Source: Ramlibacter sp. (GTDB lineage: Bacteria > Pseudomonadota > Gammaproteobacteria > Burkholderiales > Burkholderiaceae). Taken from it: a stretch of 5,618 bases of DNA. Shown here piece by piece: positions 1 to 5,618 of the stretch. The translations under genes and the position numbers were made by a program. The notes under the pieces are model-generated. The model searched no databases. It was given only the letters and a program-made list of their open reading frames with translations, and had not been told where the DNA came from. The stretch lies in NCBI GenBank assembly GCA_014376915.1, contig JACMQP010000540.1, positions 1-5,618 on the forward strand. The letters are read 5' to 3'. Within the stretch, counting starts at the first letter, position 1. Each line of letters begins with the position of its first letter.

Positions 1-737
1 ACGTCAAGCGCCGCATCCGGCGTCGGCCCGGCCAGCCCGGCGATCCGCTCACGCGCCTGTTCCAGGGTGAGACCGTCGCGGTACAGGGCCTTGTGCATGG
101 CCTTCACCACCGCGATCCGCCCGGGCGAGAAGCCGCGCCGGGGCAGGCCCCCGAAATTCATGGAGCGGGCCTGCGCCGGCTGGCCCTGGCTCATCACGAA
201 CGGCGGCTGGTCGGCGAACAGCAGCGAATTCATCGCCGTCATCGCGTGCGCCCCGATGCGAATGAACTGGTGCACGACGGTGAAGCCGCCCAGGATGACC
301 CAGTCGCCCACCTCCACGTGGCCGGCCAGCTGCGAGTTGTTGGCGAAGATGGTCTGGTTGCCGACCTTGCAGTCGTGCGCCAGGTGCACATAGGCCATCA
401 GCCAGTTGTCGTCGCCGACCTGGGTGACGCCGCCGCCGGCGGGTGTGCCGATGTTGAAGGTGCAGAACTCGCGGATGGTATTGCGGTCGCCGATTACCAG
501 CTCGCACGGCTCGCCGGCGTACTTCTTGTCCTGCGGTATCGCGCCCAGCGAATTGAACTGGAAGATGCGGTTGTCGCGGCCGATCGTCGTGCGGCCTTCG
601 ATCACGCAGTGCGGGCCGACCGTGGTGCCGGCGCCGATCTTCACGTGCGGGCCGATCACCGAGTACGGCCCGATGCCGACCGAACTGTCGATCTCCGCGC
701 CGGCTTCCACGATGGCCGTCGGGTGGATCAGAGCCAT
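1..737 (-). CDS. lpxA: UDP-N-acetylglucosamine O-acyltransferase LpxA (3' end outside the window)
   Basis: LpxA is the cytoplasmic enzyme that moves a 3-hydroxyacyl chain from ACP to the 3-OH of UDP-GlcNAc, the first step of lipid A synthesis. The frame opens [10 protein letters not shown] and gives 245 codons before the window edge; E. coli LpxA has 262, so only a short C-terminal tail is missing. Left-handed beta-helix hexapeptide repeats run from about residue 5 to 190, followed by the start of the helical C-terminal domain. Key residues align with E. coli at a constant offset of 4: the catalytic base H121 (H125) in HLAHDC, H118, H140, H156, D70, K72 and R200/R201. Two sites differ: N95 stands where E. 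coli has H99, and M169 where it has G173, the acyl-length ruler. The start is the ATG at 737-735, 11 bases after the fabZ stop, with GAGGT placed 8 bases upstream. lpxB would be expected next, outside the window. Identity is secure; chain-length preference is inferred. Confidence 0.97.
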   Translation of the reverse strand, partial: MALIHPTAIVEAGAEIDSSVGIGPYSVIGPHVKIGAGTTVGPHCVIEGRTTIGRDNRIFQFNSLGAIPQDKKYAGEPCELVIGDRNTIREFCTFNIGTPAGGGVTQVGDDNWLMAYVHLAHDCKVGNQTIFANNSQLAGHVEVGDWVILGGFTVVHQFIRIGAHAMTAMNSLLFADQPPFVMSQGQPAQARSMNFGGLPRRGFSPGRIAVVKAMHKALYRDGLTLEQARERIAGLAGPTPDAALD

Positions 738-745
738 CCCGTACG

Positions 746-750
746 ACCTC
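746..750 (-). promoter_or_regulatory. Shine-Dalgarno sequence of lpxA overlapping the fabZ stop
   Basis: GAGGT on the minus strand includes the last two bases of the fabZ TGA stop and lies 8 bases before the lpxA ATG. It is the best-placed ribosome binding site in the window and supports the chosen lpxA start. Because it overlaps the fabZ stop, ribosomes ending fabZ would pass directly over it. Confidence 0.7.
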
Positions 751-1189
751 AGGCGATGGTTCGCATCGTGCACATCAGCTCGGCTTCGCAGGCCACTTCG
801 TCGCCTACCCGGCTGATGCCCTTGAACTTGAAGATGCCGGACTTCATCCGGTCCAGTGTCACGTCCATCACCAGCTGGTCGCCCGGCTCGACCGGCCGCT
901 TGAAGCGCGCGCCGTCGATGCCGGCGAAGTAGTACAAGGTCTTGTCGTCGGGCTTGACGCCCAGGGTATCGAATGCCAGCAGCGCGGCGGCCTGCGCCAT
1001 CGCTTCCAGCATCAGCACCCCCGGCATCACGGGACGATGCGGAAAGTGGCCGACGAAGAACGGCTCGTTGATGGTGACGTTCTTCAGCGCCTTGATGCTC
1101 TTGCCCTTCTCGACGGCGAGCACCCGGTCCACCAGCAGGAACGGATAGCGGTGCGGCAGTTGCTTGAGGATTTGGTGAATGTCCATCAT
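749..1189 (-). CDS. fabZ: 3-hydroxyacyl-[acyl-carrier-protein] dehydratase FabZ
   Basis: FabZ removes water from 3-hydroxyacyl-ACP to give trans-2-enoyl-ACP in type II fatty acid elongation in the cytoplasm. The 146-residue protein is a single hot-dog domain of normal family length (E. coli has 151). [10 protein letters not shown] lies at residues 12-21. The catalytic pair is visible as H48 in [11 protein letters not shown] and E62 in LEAMAQ. The start may be Met1 (1189) or Met2 (1186); the frame stays open upstream but offers no better initiation codon. There is no Shine-Dalgarno within the normal distance. Instead, the first ATG overlaps the stop of the upstream 30-codon ORF as ATGA, which suggests translational coupling. 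Lying between lpxD and lpxA, fabZ uses the same 3-hydroxyacyl-ACP pool that those acyltransferases draw on, so co-expression would help balance phospholipid and lipid A synthesis. Identity is firm; the coupling is inferred. Confidence 0.97.
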   Translation of the reverse strand: MMDIHQILKQLPHRYPFLLVDRVLAVEKGKSIKALKNVTINEPFFVGHFPHRPVMPGVLMLEAMAQAAALLAFDTLGVKPDDKTLYYFAGIDGARFKRPVEPGDQLVMDVTLDRMKSGIFKFKGISRVGDEVACEAELMCTMRTIA

Positions 1190-1278
1190 GATGAATTGCC
1201 GCAGAACCGCCCCAAGGCGAAAAATGCCTCCTCGGGAGACAGCGAAATATACGAAGTGATCAGCGTGGGGATCGTCAT
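1186..1278 (-). CDS. Possible 30-residue small protein between lpxD and fabZ, unknown function
   Basis: An ATG-to-TGA frame of 30 codons fills the whole space between lpxD and fabZ. Its ATG (1278-1276) overlaps the lpxD stop as ATGA, and its TGA (1188-1186) overlaps the first fabZ ATG as ATGA. The peptide begins [14 protein letters not shown], continues through [10 protein letters not shown] and ends FCGNSS. It is mildly hydrophobic with one cysteine, but has no clear signal peptide or membrane span and matches no family I recognise. By my count 21 of 30 codons end in G or C, which appears lower than in its neighbours. Upstream there is only a weak purine stretch (GATAGAGAAAAA). It may be a real coupled small protein, a leader that carries ribosomes to the poorly furnished fabZ start, a C-terminal extension of LpxD reached by slippage on the A6 run, or a chance frame. 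The double overlap is seen directly; translation is not shown. Confidence 0.4.
   Translation of the reverse strand: MTIPTLITSYISLSPEEAFFALGRFCGNSS
1227..1233 (-). promoter_or_regulatory. Strong Shine-Dalgarno-like motif upstream of fabZ, too far to act classically
   Basis: GAGGAGG on the minus strand is a long match to the anti-Shine-Dalgarno sequence. It encodes Glu-Glu and the first base of Ala within the 30-codon ORF. It ends 37 bases before the first fabZ ATG, well beyond the usual spacing. The nearest possible start downstream is a TTG in the frame of the small ORF that would give only nine codons. It could act as a ribosome standby or pausing site, or be a codon-choice accident. Confidence 0.35.
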
Positions 1279-2240
1279 TTTTTCTCTATCGCCTTGAGGC
1301 GTTCGCGCAGGTTGTAAAGCTGCTTGAGCGTCGCCGCGTTTTTTTCCCAGGCCGCATTGTCGTCGATGGGAAAGAAGCCGGTGTAATTGCCGGGGCGGGT
1401 GATCGACCGCGTCACCACCGAAGCCACCGAGATGTGGACATGGTCGGCGATCCGCAGGTGGCCCAGGATCGACGCCGCCCCGCCGATCGTGCAATGCGCG
1501 CCGATGCTGGCGCTGCCGGCCACGCCCGCGCAGCCCGCGATCGCCGTGTGCTTGCCGATGTGGACGTTGTGGCCGATCTGGATCAGGTTGTCGAGCTTGA
1601 CGCCGTCCTCGATCACGGTGTCGGCCAGCGCCCCGCGGTCGATGCAGGTGTTGGCGCCGATCTCGACATCGTTGCCGATCCGCACCGCGCCGAGCTGCTC
1701 GATCTTCTCCCAGGCGCCGGCGTTCGGCGCGAAGCCGAAGCCGTCGGCGCCGATCACCGCGCCGGAATGCAGGATGCAGCGCTCGCCGATGACGCAGTCC
1801 TCGCCCACCGTAACCCGCGCCTTGAGCACGGTCAGCGCGCCGATGCGCGCGCCCCGCTCGACCACGCACAGGGCGCCGATGCGCGCCGAGGGATCGATCA
1901 CCGCATCGGGATCGACGATGGCGCTGGGATGGATGGCCGGCCCCGCCGGCGGTGAGGCATGCCGCTTCCACAGCTGCGTGAGACGGGCGAAATACAGGTA
2001 GGGGTCGGCGGTGACGATGCAGGCGCCGCGCATGATCCCGGCATCGCGCATGGCCGACCCGACGATAACGCAGGCCGCCTGCGAGGCGGCCAGCTGCGGC
2101 TGGTAACGGGGGTTGCCGAGGAAAGCGAGCTGGCCGGGACCGGCATGCTCCAGCGGCGCGAGACCTTCGACCGTCAGGCCGGGGTCGCCATGCAGCTCCC
2201 CGCCGAGCGCTTCAACGATCGCGGCTAGACGCAGCGCCAC
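1275..2240 (-). CDS. lpxD: UDP-3-O-(3-hydroxyacyl)glucosamine N-acyltransferase LpxD
   Basis: LpxD adds the second 3-hydroxyacyl chain, N-linked at C2 of UDP-3-O-acyl-glucosamine, the third step of lipid A synthesis in the cytoplasm. The 321-residue protein has the family's N-terminal uridine-binding domain (about residues 1-100, with AFLGNPRY at 39-46), a left-handed beta-helix of hexapeptide repeats (about 102-275) and a short C-terminal helix ending KAIEKK. The catalytic base is H224 in QIGHNVHIG, matching E. coli H239; GADGFGF at 164-170 is also typical. The start is GTG at 2240-2238. It is well supported because an in-frame TGA lies at 2273-2271 and no ATG or TTG lies between. There is no Shine-Dalgarno, so initiation probably depends on ribosomes finishing ompH 16 bases upstream. 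The end is GAG AAA AAA TGA, an A-rich run leading into the ATG of the next small ORF. Length is slightly below E. coli (341), but the end aligns with the normal helix end. Confidence 0.97.
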   Translation of the reverse strand: MALRLAAIVEALGGELHGDPGLTVEGLAPLEHAGPGQLAFLGNPRYQPQLAASQAACVIVGSAMRDAGIMRGACIVTADPYLYFARLTQLWKRHASPPAGPAIHPSAIVDPDAVIDPSARIGALCVVERGARIGALTVLKARVTVGEDCVIGERCILHSGAVIGADGFGFAPNAGAWEKIEQLGAVRIGNDVEIGANTCIDRGALADTVIEDGVKLDNLIQIGHNVHIGKHTAIAGCAGVAGSASIGAHCTIGGAASILGHLRIADHVHISVASVVTRSITRPGNYTGFFPIDDNAAWEKNAATLKQLYNLRERLKAIEKK

Positions 2241-2256
2241 GTTGTGCCGGCCAGCA

Positions 2257-2760
2257 TCACTTGGCCGCGTTCAGCGCCTTGATCACCTTGTCAGTGATGT
2301 CGTGCTTGGGGTTGATGTAGACCGCTTCCTGCAGCACCACATCGTATTTCTCGGCTTCGGCCACCTGCTTGACGATCTTGTTGGCGCGTTCGAGAACCTG
2401 CTGCAGTTCCTCGTTTTTGCGGGCGTTGAGGTCTTCCTGGAACTCGCGGCGCTTGCGCTGGAATTCACGGTCCTGGTCCACCAGCTGCTTCTGGCGCTGG
2501 GTACGCTGGGCTTCCGACAGCGTCGGCGCCTCCCGCTCGAACTTCTCGGAGAGCGTCTTGAGGTTGTTGCCGACGTCGTTCAGTTCCTTCTCGCGACGCG
2601 AGAACTCCTGCTCGAGTTTGGCTTGTGCCGCCTTGGCGGTATTCGCTTCCCGGAAGATGCGGTCGGTGTTGACGAAGCCGACACGAAAGTCCTGTGCCTG
2701 CGCCCCGAAGGCCGTGAGGCCCGCAAGGACCAGCAGCCACTGACGGAGAAGATGCTTCAT
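2257..2760 (-). CDS. ompH: Periplasmic chaperone OmpH/Skp
   Basis: Skp/OmpH is a periplasmic trimer that holds unfolded outer-membrane proteins after secretion and hands them to the Bam complex. The 167-residue precursor has a clear signal peptide: KHLLRQ, then a hydrophobic core, then AQA with cleavage predicted after A22. The mature chain starts with a beta strand ([12 protein letters not shown], 25-36) typical of the family. A long, highly charged Lys/Glu/Arg/Gln-rich segment at about 40-135 should form the coiled-coil tentacles. It ends with the strand and helix that complete the trimer body ([18 protein letters not shown], 139-156). Length is close to the usual 160-170. The start ATG (2760-2758) shares one base with the bamA stop (TAATG), so the chaperone is directly coupled to its partner's gene. 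The only nearby Shine-Dalgarno candidate is a weak GGAA about 11 bases upstream. E. coli calls this gene skp; ompH is the commoner label elsewhere. Confidence 0.95.
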   Translation of the reverse strand: MKHLLRQWLLVLAGLTAFGAQAQDFRVGFVNTDRIFREANTAKAAQAKLEQEFSRREKELNDVGNNLKTLSEKFEREAPTLSEAQRTQRQKQLVDQDREFQRKRREFQEDLNARKNEELQQVLERANKIVKQVAEAEKYDVVLQEAVYINPKHDITDKVIKALNAAK

Positions 2761-5057
2761 TAGAAAGACGTTCCGATCTGGAATTGCAATTTCTGGATTC
2801 TATCGCCAGCGAACTTCCGGATGGGGTTGGAGATGGCCAGCCGCAGCGGGCCGATCGGAGAAATCCAGCTGACGCCCACGCCGACCGACGACCGGAAGGT
2901 CGACAGGCTGATCTTCTCGTTTTCGCCGAACACGTTGCCAGCGTCGACGAAACCGAACAGCCGGAGCGTCTTGTCGTTGCCTGCGCCCGGGAACGGCGTG
3001 ATGACCTCGGCGTTGAGCGTGAACTTCTTGGGGCCGCCGATCACCGAGCCGGTGACGTCGCGCGGGCCCAGTGTGCCCTGCTCGAAGCCGCGCACCGACC
3101 CCAGGCCGCCCGAGTAGAAGTTCTTGAACACCGGGAACGGCCGACCCGACAGGCCCTTGCCCCAGCCGGCTTCGCCATTGAGCGCCAGCGTGAACTGCTT
3201 GCTCAGTGGGATGTACTGCTGGTACTGGTAGTTGGCGCGCAGGTAGCGGGCGTCGGCCGCGATGCCCCATTCGGTACCCAGCCGCTGGAAGCGGCCGGAC
3301 GTCGGTGAGAGCGCGCTGTCGCGATCGTCGCGGGCCCAGCCGATCGCCAGCGGCAAGGCGTAGCTGGTAAAACCGAAGCGGTCGGCATAGGCCAGGTAGG
3401 CGGCCGGGATGTTGGTGCCGGGCTTGATCGTCGTGCGCTCGAGGCTGCCGCCGAAAAACACGGTGTCCAGCTCGCTGAACGGGACGCCGAAGCGCAGGCC
3501 AGCGCCCGAGGTCACCAGCTCGTAGTTGCCGCCCTGGTCCTGGTACGGCTTGGAACTGCGGTGGTAGAAATCGATCGTGCGCGAGATGCCGTCCGCCGTG
3601 AAGTACGGGTTCACCGTGCTGAAGGCGATGGTGCGGTTGTACTTGCTGGTGTTGACCTCGACCCCCAGATAGTTGCCCGAGCCGAACGCGTTTTCCTGCT
3701 TGATGCTGAACGACAGGGCGAGCTTTTCGGCACTGGAAAAGCCGGCGCCCAGCTGCAGGCTGCCGGTGGGCTTTTCCACCAGGTTGACGTTCAGGTCGAC
3801 CTGGTCGGGGGCGCCTGGCACGTCGCTGGTCTCGACATTGACTTCCTTGAAGTAGCCGAGCCGGTCGATCCGGTCGCGCGACAGCTTGATCCGGTCGCCG
3901 TCGTACCAGGACGATTCGAACTGGCGGAACTCGCGCCGGATCACTTCGTCGCGGGTGCGGTTGTTGCCCCCGACATTGATGCGGCGCACATAGGCACGGC
4001 GCGACGGGTCCGCCACCAGCACGAAAGCGACGCGATTGTTGACGCGGTCGATCTCCGGACGCGCTTCGACCTGGGCGAAGGCATAGCCGAAGCGGCCGAA
4101 GAAGTCGATGAAGGCCTTGGTGGTTTCGGCGACCTGGTCGGCGTTGTACGGCTCGCCCGGGCGGATCGTCACCAGGGTCTTGAATTCATCTTCCTTGGCC
4201 AGGAAGTTGCCTTCCAGCTTGACGCCGGACACGACGAATCGCTCGCCTTCGGTCACGTTCACGGTGATCGAGATGCTCTGCTTGTCGGGCGAAATGGCGA
4301 CCTGGGTGGAATCGATGCGGAACTCGAGGAAGCCGCGCGCCAGGTAGTACGAACGCAGCGCCTCCAGGTCGGCGTTGAGCTTGGTGCGCGAATAGCGGTC
4401 CGACTTGGTGTACCAGCTCAGGACGCCGCCGCTGTCCAGGTCGAACAGGCCCTTGAGCGTCGACTCGCCGAAAGCCTTGTTGCCGACGATGTGGATGTCC
4501 TTGATCTTGGCCGGGTCGCCTTCGGTGACCGTGAAGGTCAGGTTGACGCGGTTGCGCTCGATCGGCGTCACCGTGGTCACCACTTCGGCGCCGTACAGGC
4601 TCTTGTTGATGTACTGGCGCTTGAGCTCCTGCTCGGCACGGTCGGCCAGACTCTGGTCGTAAGGCCGGCCCTCTGTCAGGCCGATCTCGCGCAACGCCTT
4701 CTTCAGCACGTCCTTGTCGAACTCCTTGGAACCCACGAACTCGACGTCGGACACTGTCGGCCGCTCCTCGACGATCACCACCAGCACGTCGCCGGCGGTC
4801 TCCAGCCGGACGTCCTTGAACAGGCCGAGGGCGAACAGCGCACGGATGGCCGCGGAACCCTTCTCGTCGTTGTACTGCTCGCCGGCCCGGAACGGCAGCG
4901 AAGCGAACACGGTGCCCGGTTCGACCCGCTGCAGGCCCTCGACCCGAATGTCCTTCACGGTGAACGGGTCCACTGCCCAGGCGGTGTTGGCCACGAAGGC
5001 CAGGGCCACCATGGCCGAAAGGGAACGCACGCGAAAGCGCTGGAATTGTTTTTTCAT
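2760..5057 (-). CDS. bamA: Outer membrane protein assembly factor BamA
   Basis: BamA (Omp85/YaeT) is the essential core of the Bam complex, folding and inserting beta-barrel proteins into the outer membrane. The 765-residue precursor starts with a basic, hydrophobic signal peptide; cleavage is predicted after A28 (TAWA), giving a mature N-terminus VDPFTVKDIRVEG. Five POTRA domains follow at roughly 32-99, 100-178, 182-271, 274-352 and 355-430. The 16-stranded barrel takes up about 432-765. The loop 6 signature VRGF is at 655-658, followed by GTLGPRD. IGPLRLAISNPI appears near the end, and the last residue is Phe in FQIGTSF, the classical C-terminal barrel signal. The protein is shorter than E. 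coli BamA (810), with POTRA domains intact, so the barrel loops are probably smaller. The ATG lies 54 bases after rseP and has no clear Shine-Dalgarno. The arrangement rseP-bamA-ompH is conserved in beta- and gammaproteobacteria. Confidence 0.98.
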   Translation of the reverse strand: MKKQFQRFRVRSLSAMVALAFVANTAWAVDPFTVKDIRVEGLQRVEPGTVFASLPFRAGEQYNDEKGSAAIRALFALGLFKDVRLETAGDVLVVIVEERPTVSDVEFVGSKEFDKDVLKKALREIGLTEGRPYDQSLADRAEQELKRQYINKSLYGAEVVTTVTPIERNRVNLTFTVTEGDPAKIKDIHIVGNKAFGESTLKGLFDLDSGGVLSWYTKSDRYSRTKLNADLEALRSYYLARGFLEFRIDSTQVAISPDKQSISITVNVTEGERFVVSGVKLEGNFLAKEDEFKTLVTIRPGEPYNADQVAETTKAFIDFFGRFGYAFAQVEARPEIDRVNNRVAFVLVADPSRRAYVRRINVGGNNRTRDEVIRREFRQFESSWYDGDRIKLSRDRIDRLGYFKEVNVETSDVPGAPDQVDLNVNLVEKPTGSLQLGAGFSSAEKLALSFSIKQENAFGSGNYLGVEVNTSKYNRTIAFSTVNPYFTADGISRTIDFYHRSSKPYQDQGGNYELVTSGAGLRFGVPFSELDTVFFGGSLERTTIKPGTNIPAAYLAYADRFGFTSYALPLAIGWARDDRDSALSPTSGRFQRLGTEWGIAADARYLRANYQYQQYIPLSKQFTLALNGEAGWGKGLSGRPFPVFKNFYSGGLGSVRGFEQGTLGPRDVTGSVIGGPKKFTLNAEVITPFPGAGNDKTLRLFGFVDAGNVFGENEKISLSTFRSSVGVGVSWISPIGPLRLAISNPIRKFAGDRIQKLQFQIGTSF

Positions 5058-5073
5058 GAATCAGGTTCGCCCG

Positions 5074-5093
5074 ACCGTCGTTCAGCGGACGGT
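5074..5093. other. Small inverted repeat in the rseP-bamA gap
   Basis: The perfect 6-base arms ACCGTC and GACGGT (5074-5079 and 5088-5093) surround an 8-base loop. On the transcribed minus strand the hairpin starts 18 bases after the rseP stop and ends 16 bases before the bamA ATG, close to where a ribosome binding site would be. There is no T run after either side, so it is not an intrinsic terminator. It may be a weak RNA hairpin affecting bamA initiation or mRNA processing, but such a short stem in GC-rich DNA may also be chance. Confidence 0.3.
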
Positions 5094-5111
5094 TTCGTTG
5101 TGCCGAGTAAG

Positions 5112-5618
5112 TTAACCGAAGAGACGGGTCACGTCGTTGAACAGCGCGATCGACATCATGACCAGCAGCACCGCCACGCCGCCGCGCTGCAGGCGCTCCA
5201 TCCAGGCATCGGAGACACTTTTTCCAGTGACTCCCTCCCAAAGATAATACATCAGGTGCCCGCCATCGAGCACCGGCAACGGCAGCAGGTTCAGCACTCC
5301 CAGGCTGACGCTGATCAGGGCCAGGAACACCAAATACTGCGTCAGGCCCAGGCTGGCGGACTTGCCCGCGTAGTCGGCGATGGTGAGCGGCCCGCTCAAG
5401 TTCTTCAGCGATGCTTGTCCGATCACCATGCGGCCCATCATCCGCAGCGTCAGCACCGACACCTCCCAGGTACGCTCGAAGCCCTTCCAGAGGCCATCGA
5501 GCGGTCCGTGGCGCACGGTGACGAAGGCCGGGGGCGCTCCGACGTAGGCGTTGATACGACCGACCGACGCGGCGCCGTCGCGCGCGACCTGGGGCGCGAC
5601 CGGCAACTCCAGCGTCTG
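5112..5618 (-). CDS. rseP: RIP metalloprotease RseP (site-2 protease), C-terminal part
   Basis: RseP is the inner-membrane zinc protease that cuts anti-sigma factor RseA within the membrane to release sigma-E during envelope stress, and also clears signal-peptide remnants. Only the last 168 codons are in the window; the frame runs open through the right edge, so the HExxH active site and the first PDZ domain lie outside. Visible parts: the end of a periplasmic region (about fragment residues 1-45), then the conserved SGPLTIADYAG at 75-85. A transmembrane helix follows at about 94-112, leading straight into NLLPLPVLDGGHL at 110-122, whose Asp118 is the third zinc ligand of the site-2 protease family. 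A final transmembrane helix lies at about 146-161, and the protein ends DVTRLFG. A TTG at 5606 is an internal leucine codon, not a start. The stop TAA (5114-5112) precedes bamA by 54 bases. Identity is secure from the LDG motif, topology and gene order. Confidence 0.96.
   Translation of the reverse strand, partial: QTLELPVAPQVARDGAASVGRINAYVGAPPAFVTVRHGPLDGLWKGFERTWEVSVLTLRMMGRMVIGQASLKNLSGPLTIADYAGKSASLGLTQYLVFLALISVSLGVLNLLPLPVLDGGHLMYYLWEGVTGKSVSDAWMERLQRGGVAVLLVMMSIALFNDVTRLFG

Noticed and set aside
93..932. A 279-codon plus-strand open frame antisense to lpxA and fabZ
   Set aside because: Its product is a low-complexity Ala/Asp/Val/Arg-rich sequence typical of the complement of GC-rich coding DNA, and it spans the ends of two certain genes on the other strand.
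1246..1251. A TATATT -10-like hexamer on the minus strand upstream of fabZ
   Set aside because: There is no acceptable -35 element 16-18 bases upstream; the closest (ATGACG) is 21 bases away, so an internal promoter is not supported.
2225..2257. A 10-codon ATG frame overlapping the ompH stop (TGATG) and running past the lpxD GTG
   Set aside because: It is very short, has no Shine-Dalgarno, and such frames arise easily by chance; at most it might aid ribosome transit to lpxD.
2113..2763. A 216-codon plus-strand frame antisense to ompH and the start of lpxD
   Set aside because: It mirrors the codon structure of ompH (Leu/Phe/Glu-rich complement of a Lys/Glu/Arg coiled coil) and has no recognisable domain.
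5074..5093. The rseP-bamA hairpin as an intrinsic terminator
   Set aside because: Only a 6-bp stem with an 8-base loop and no following T run on either strand.
4186..5241. A 351-codon minus-strand frame overlapping bamA and the rseP end
   Set aside because: It runs in another frame across BamA's secure signal peptide and POTRA domains, and its product is Arg/Gly/Ala-rich shadow sequence.
5604..5606. TTG at 5606 as the start of a separate 164-residue protein
   Set aside because: The frame continues open to the window edge and the protein begins mid-domain; this is an internal leucine of RseP.

Overview
The window is a stretch of a high-GC proteobacterial chromosome, with every real gene on the minus strand. 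Reading 5'->3' on that strand (right to left here), the order is rseP (3' end only), bamA, ompH/skp, lpxD, a 30-codon small ORF, fabZ and lpxA (missing its 3' end). This is the widely conserved outer-membrane biogenesis and lipid A cluster. Protein sequence and gene order point to a betaproteobacterium, most likely Burkholderiales. A predicted C10-type LpxA would suit the Oxalobacteraceae (Massilia/Janthinobacterium-like), whose marker fatty acid is 3-OH-C10:0, but that family placement is inference.

Layout: 5618-5112 carries the C-terminal part of the site-2 protease RseP, including the third zinc-ligand motif. A 54-base gap with a small hairpin follows. bamA (5057-2760) encodes the complete barrel assembly factor. 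ompH (2760-2257) encodes the periplasmic chaperone and overlaps the bamA stop as TAATG. lpxD (2240-1275) starts with GTG, 16 bases after ompH. A small ORF (1278-1186) is joined by ATGA overlaps to both lpxD and fabZ. fabZ (1189-749) and lpxA (737 to beyond 1) follow. Gaps are 54 bases or less, and I see no terminator or convincing promoter, so the cluster reads as one polycistronic unit entered from outside the window.

How the genes work together: RseP takes part in the sigma-E envelope stress cascade. BamA inserts beta-barrel proteins and OmpH escorts them through the periplasm. FabZ makes the enoyl-ACP intermediate of fatty acid synthesis and competes with LpxA and LpxD for 3-hydroxyacyl-ACP, which those two use for the O- and N-acylations of lipid A.

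Most of the window is ordinary, conserved biology. The points most worth a second look are the 30-codon ORF bridged by ATGA overlaps at both ends and lying just after an A6 run at the lpxD stop, and the LpxA acyl-chain 'ruler' position, where Met169 predicts a C10-selective enzyme. There are no RNA genes, mobile elements, CRISPR arrays or sizeable repeats.
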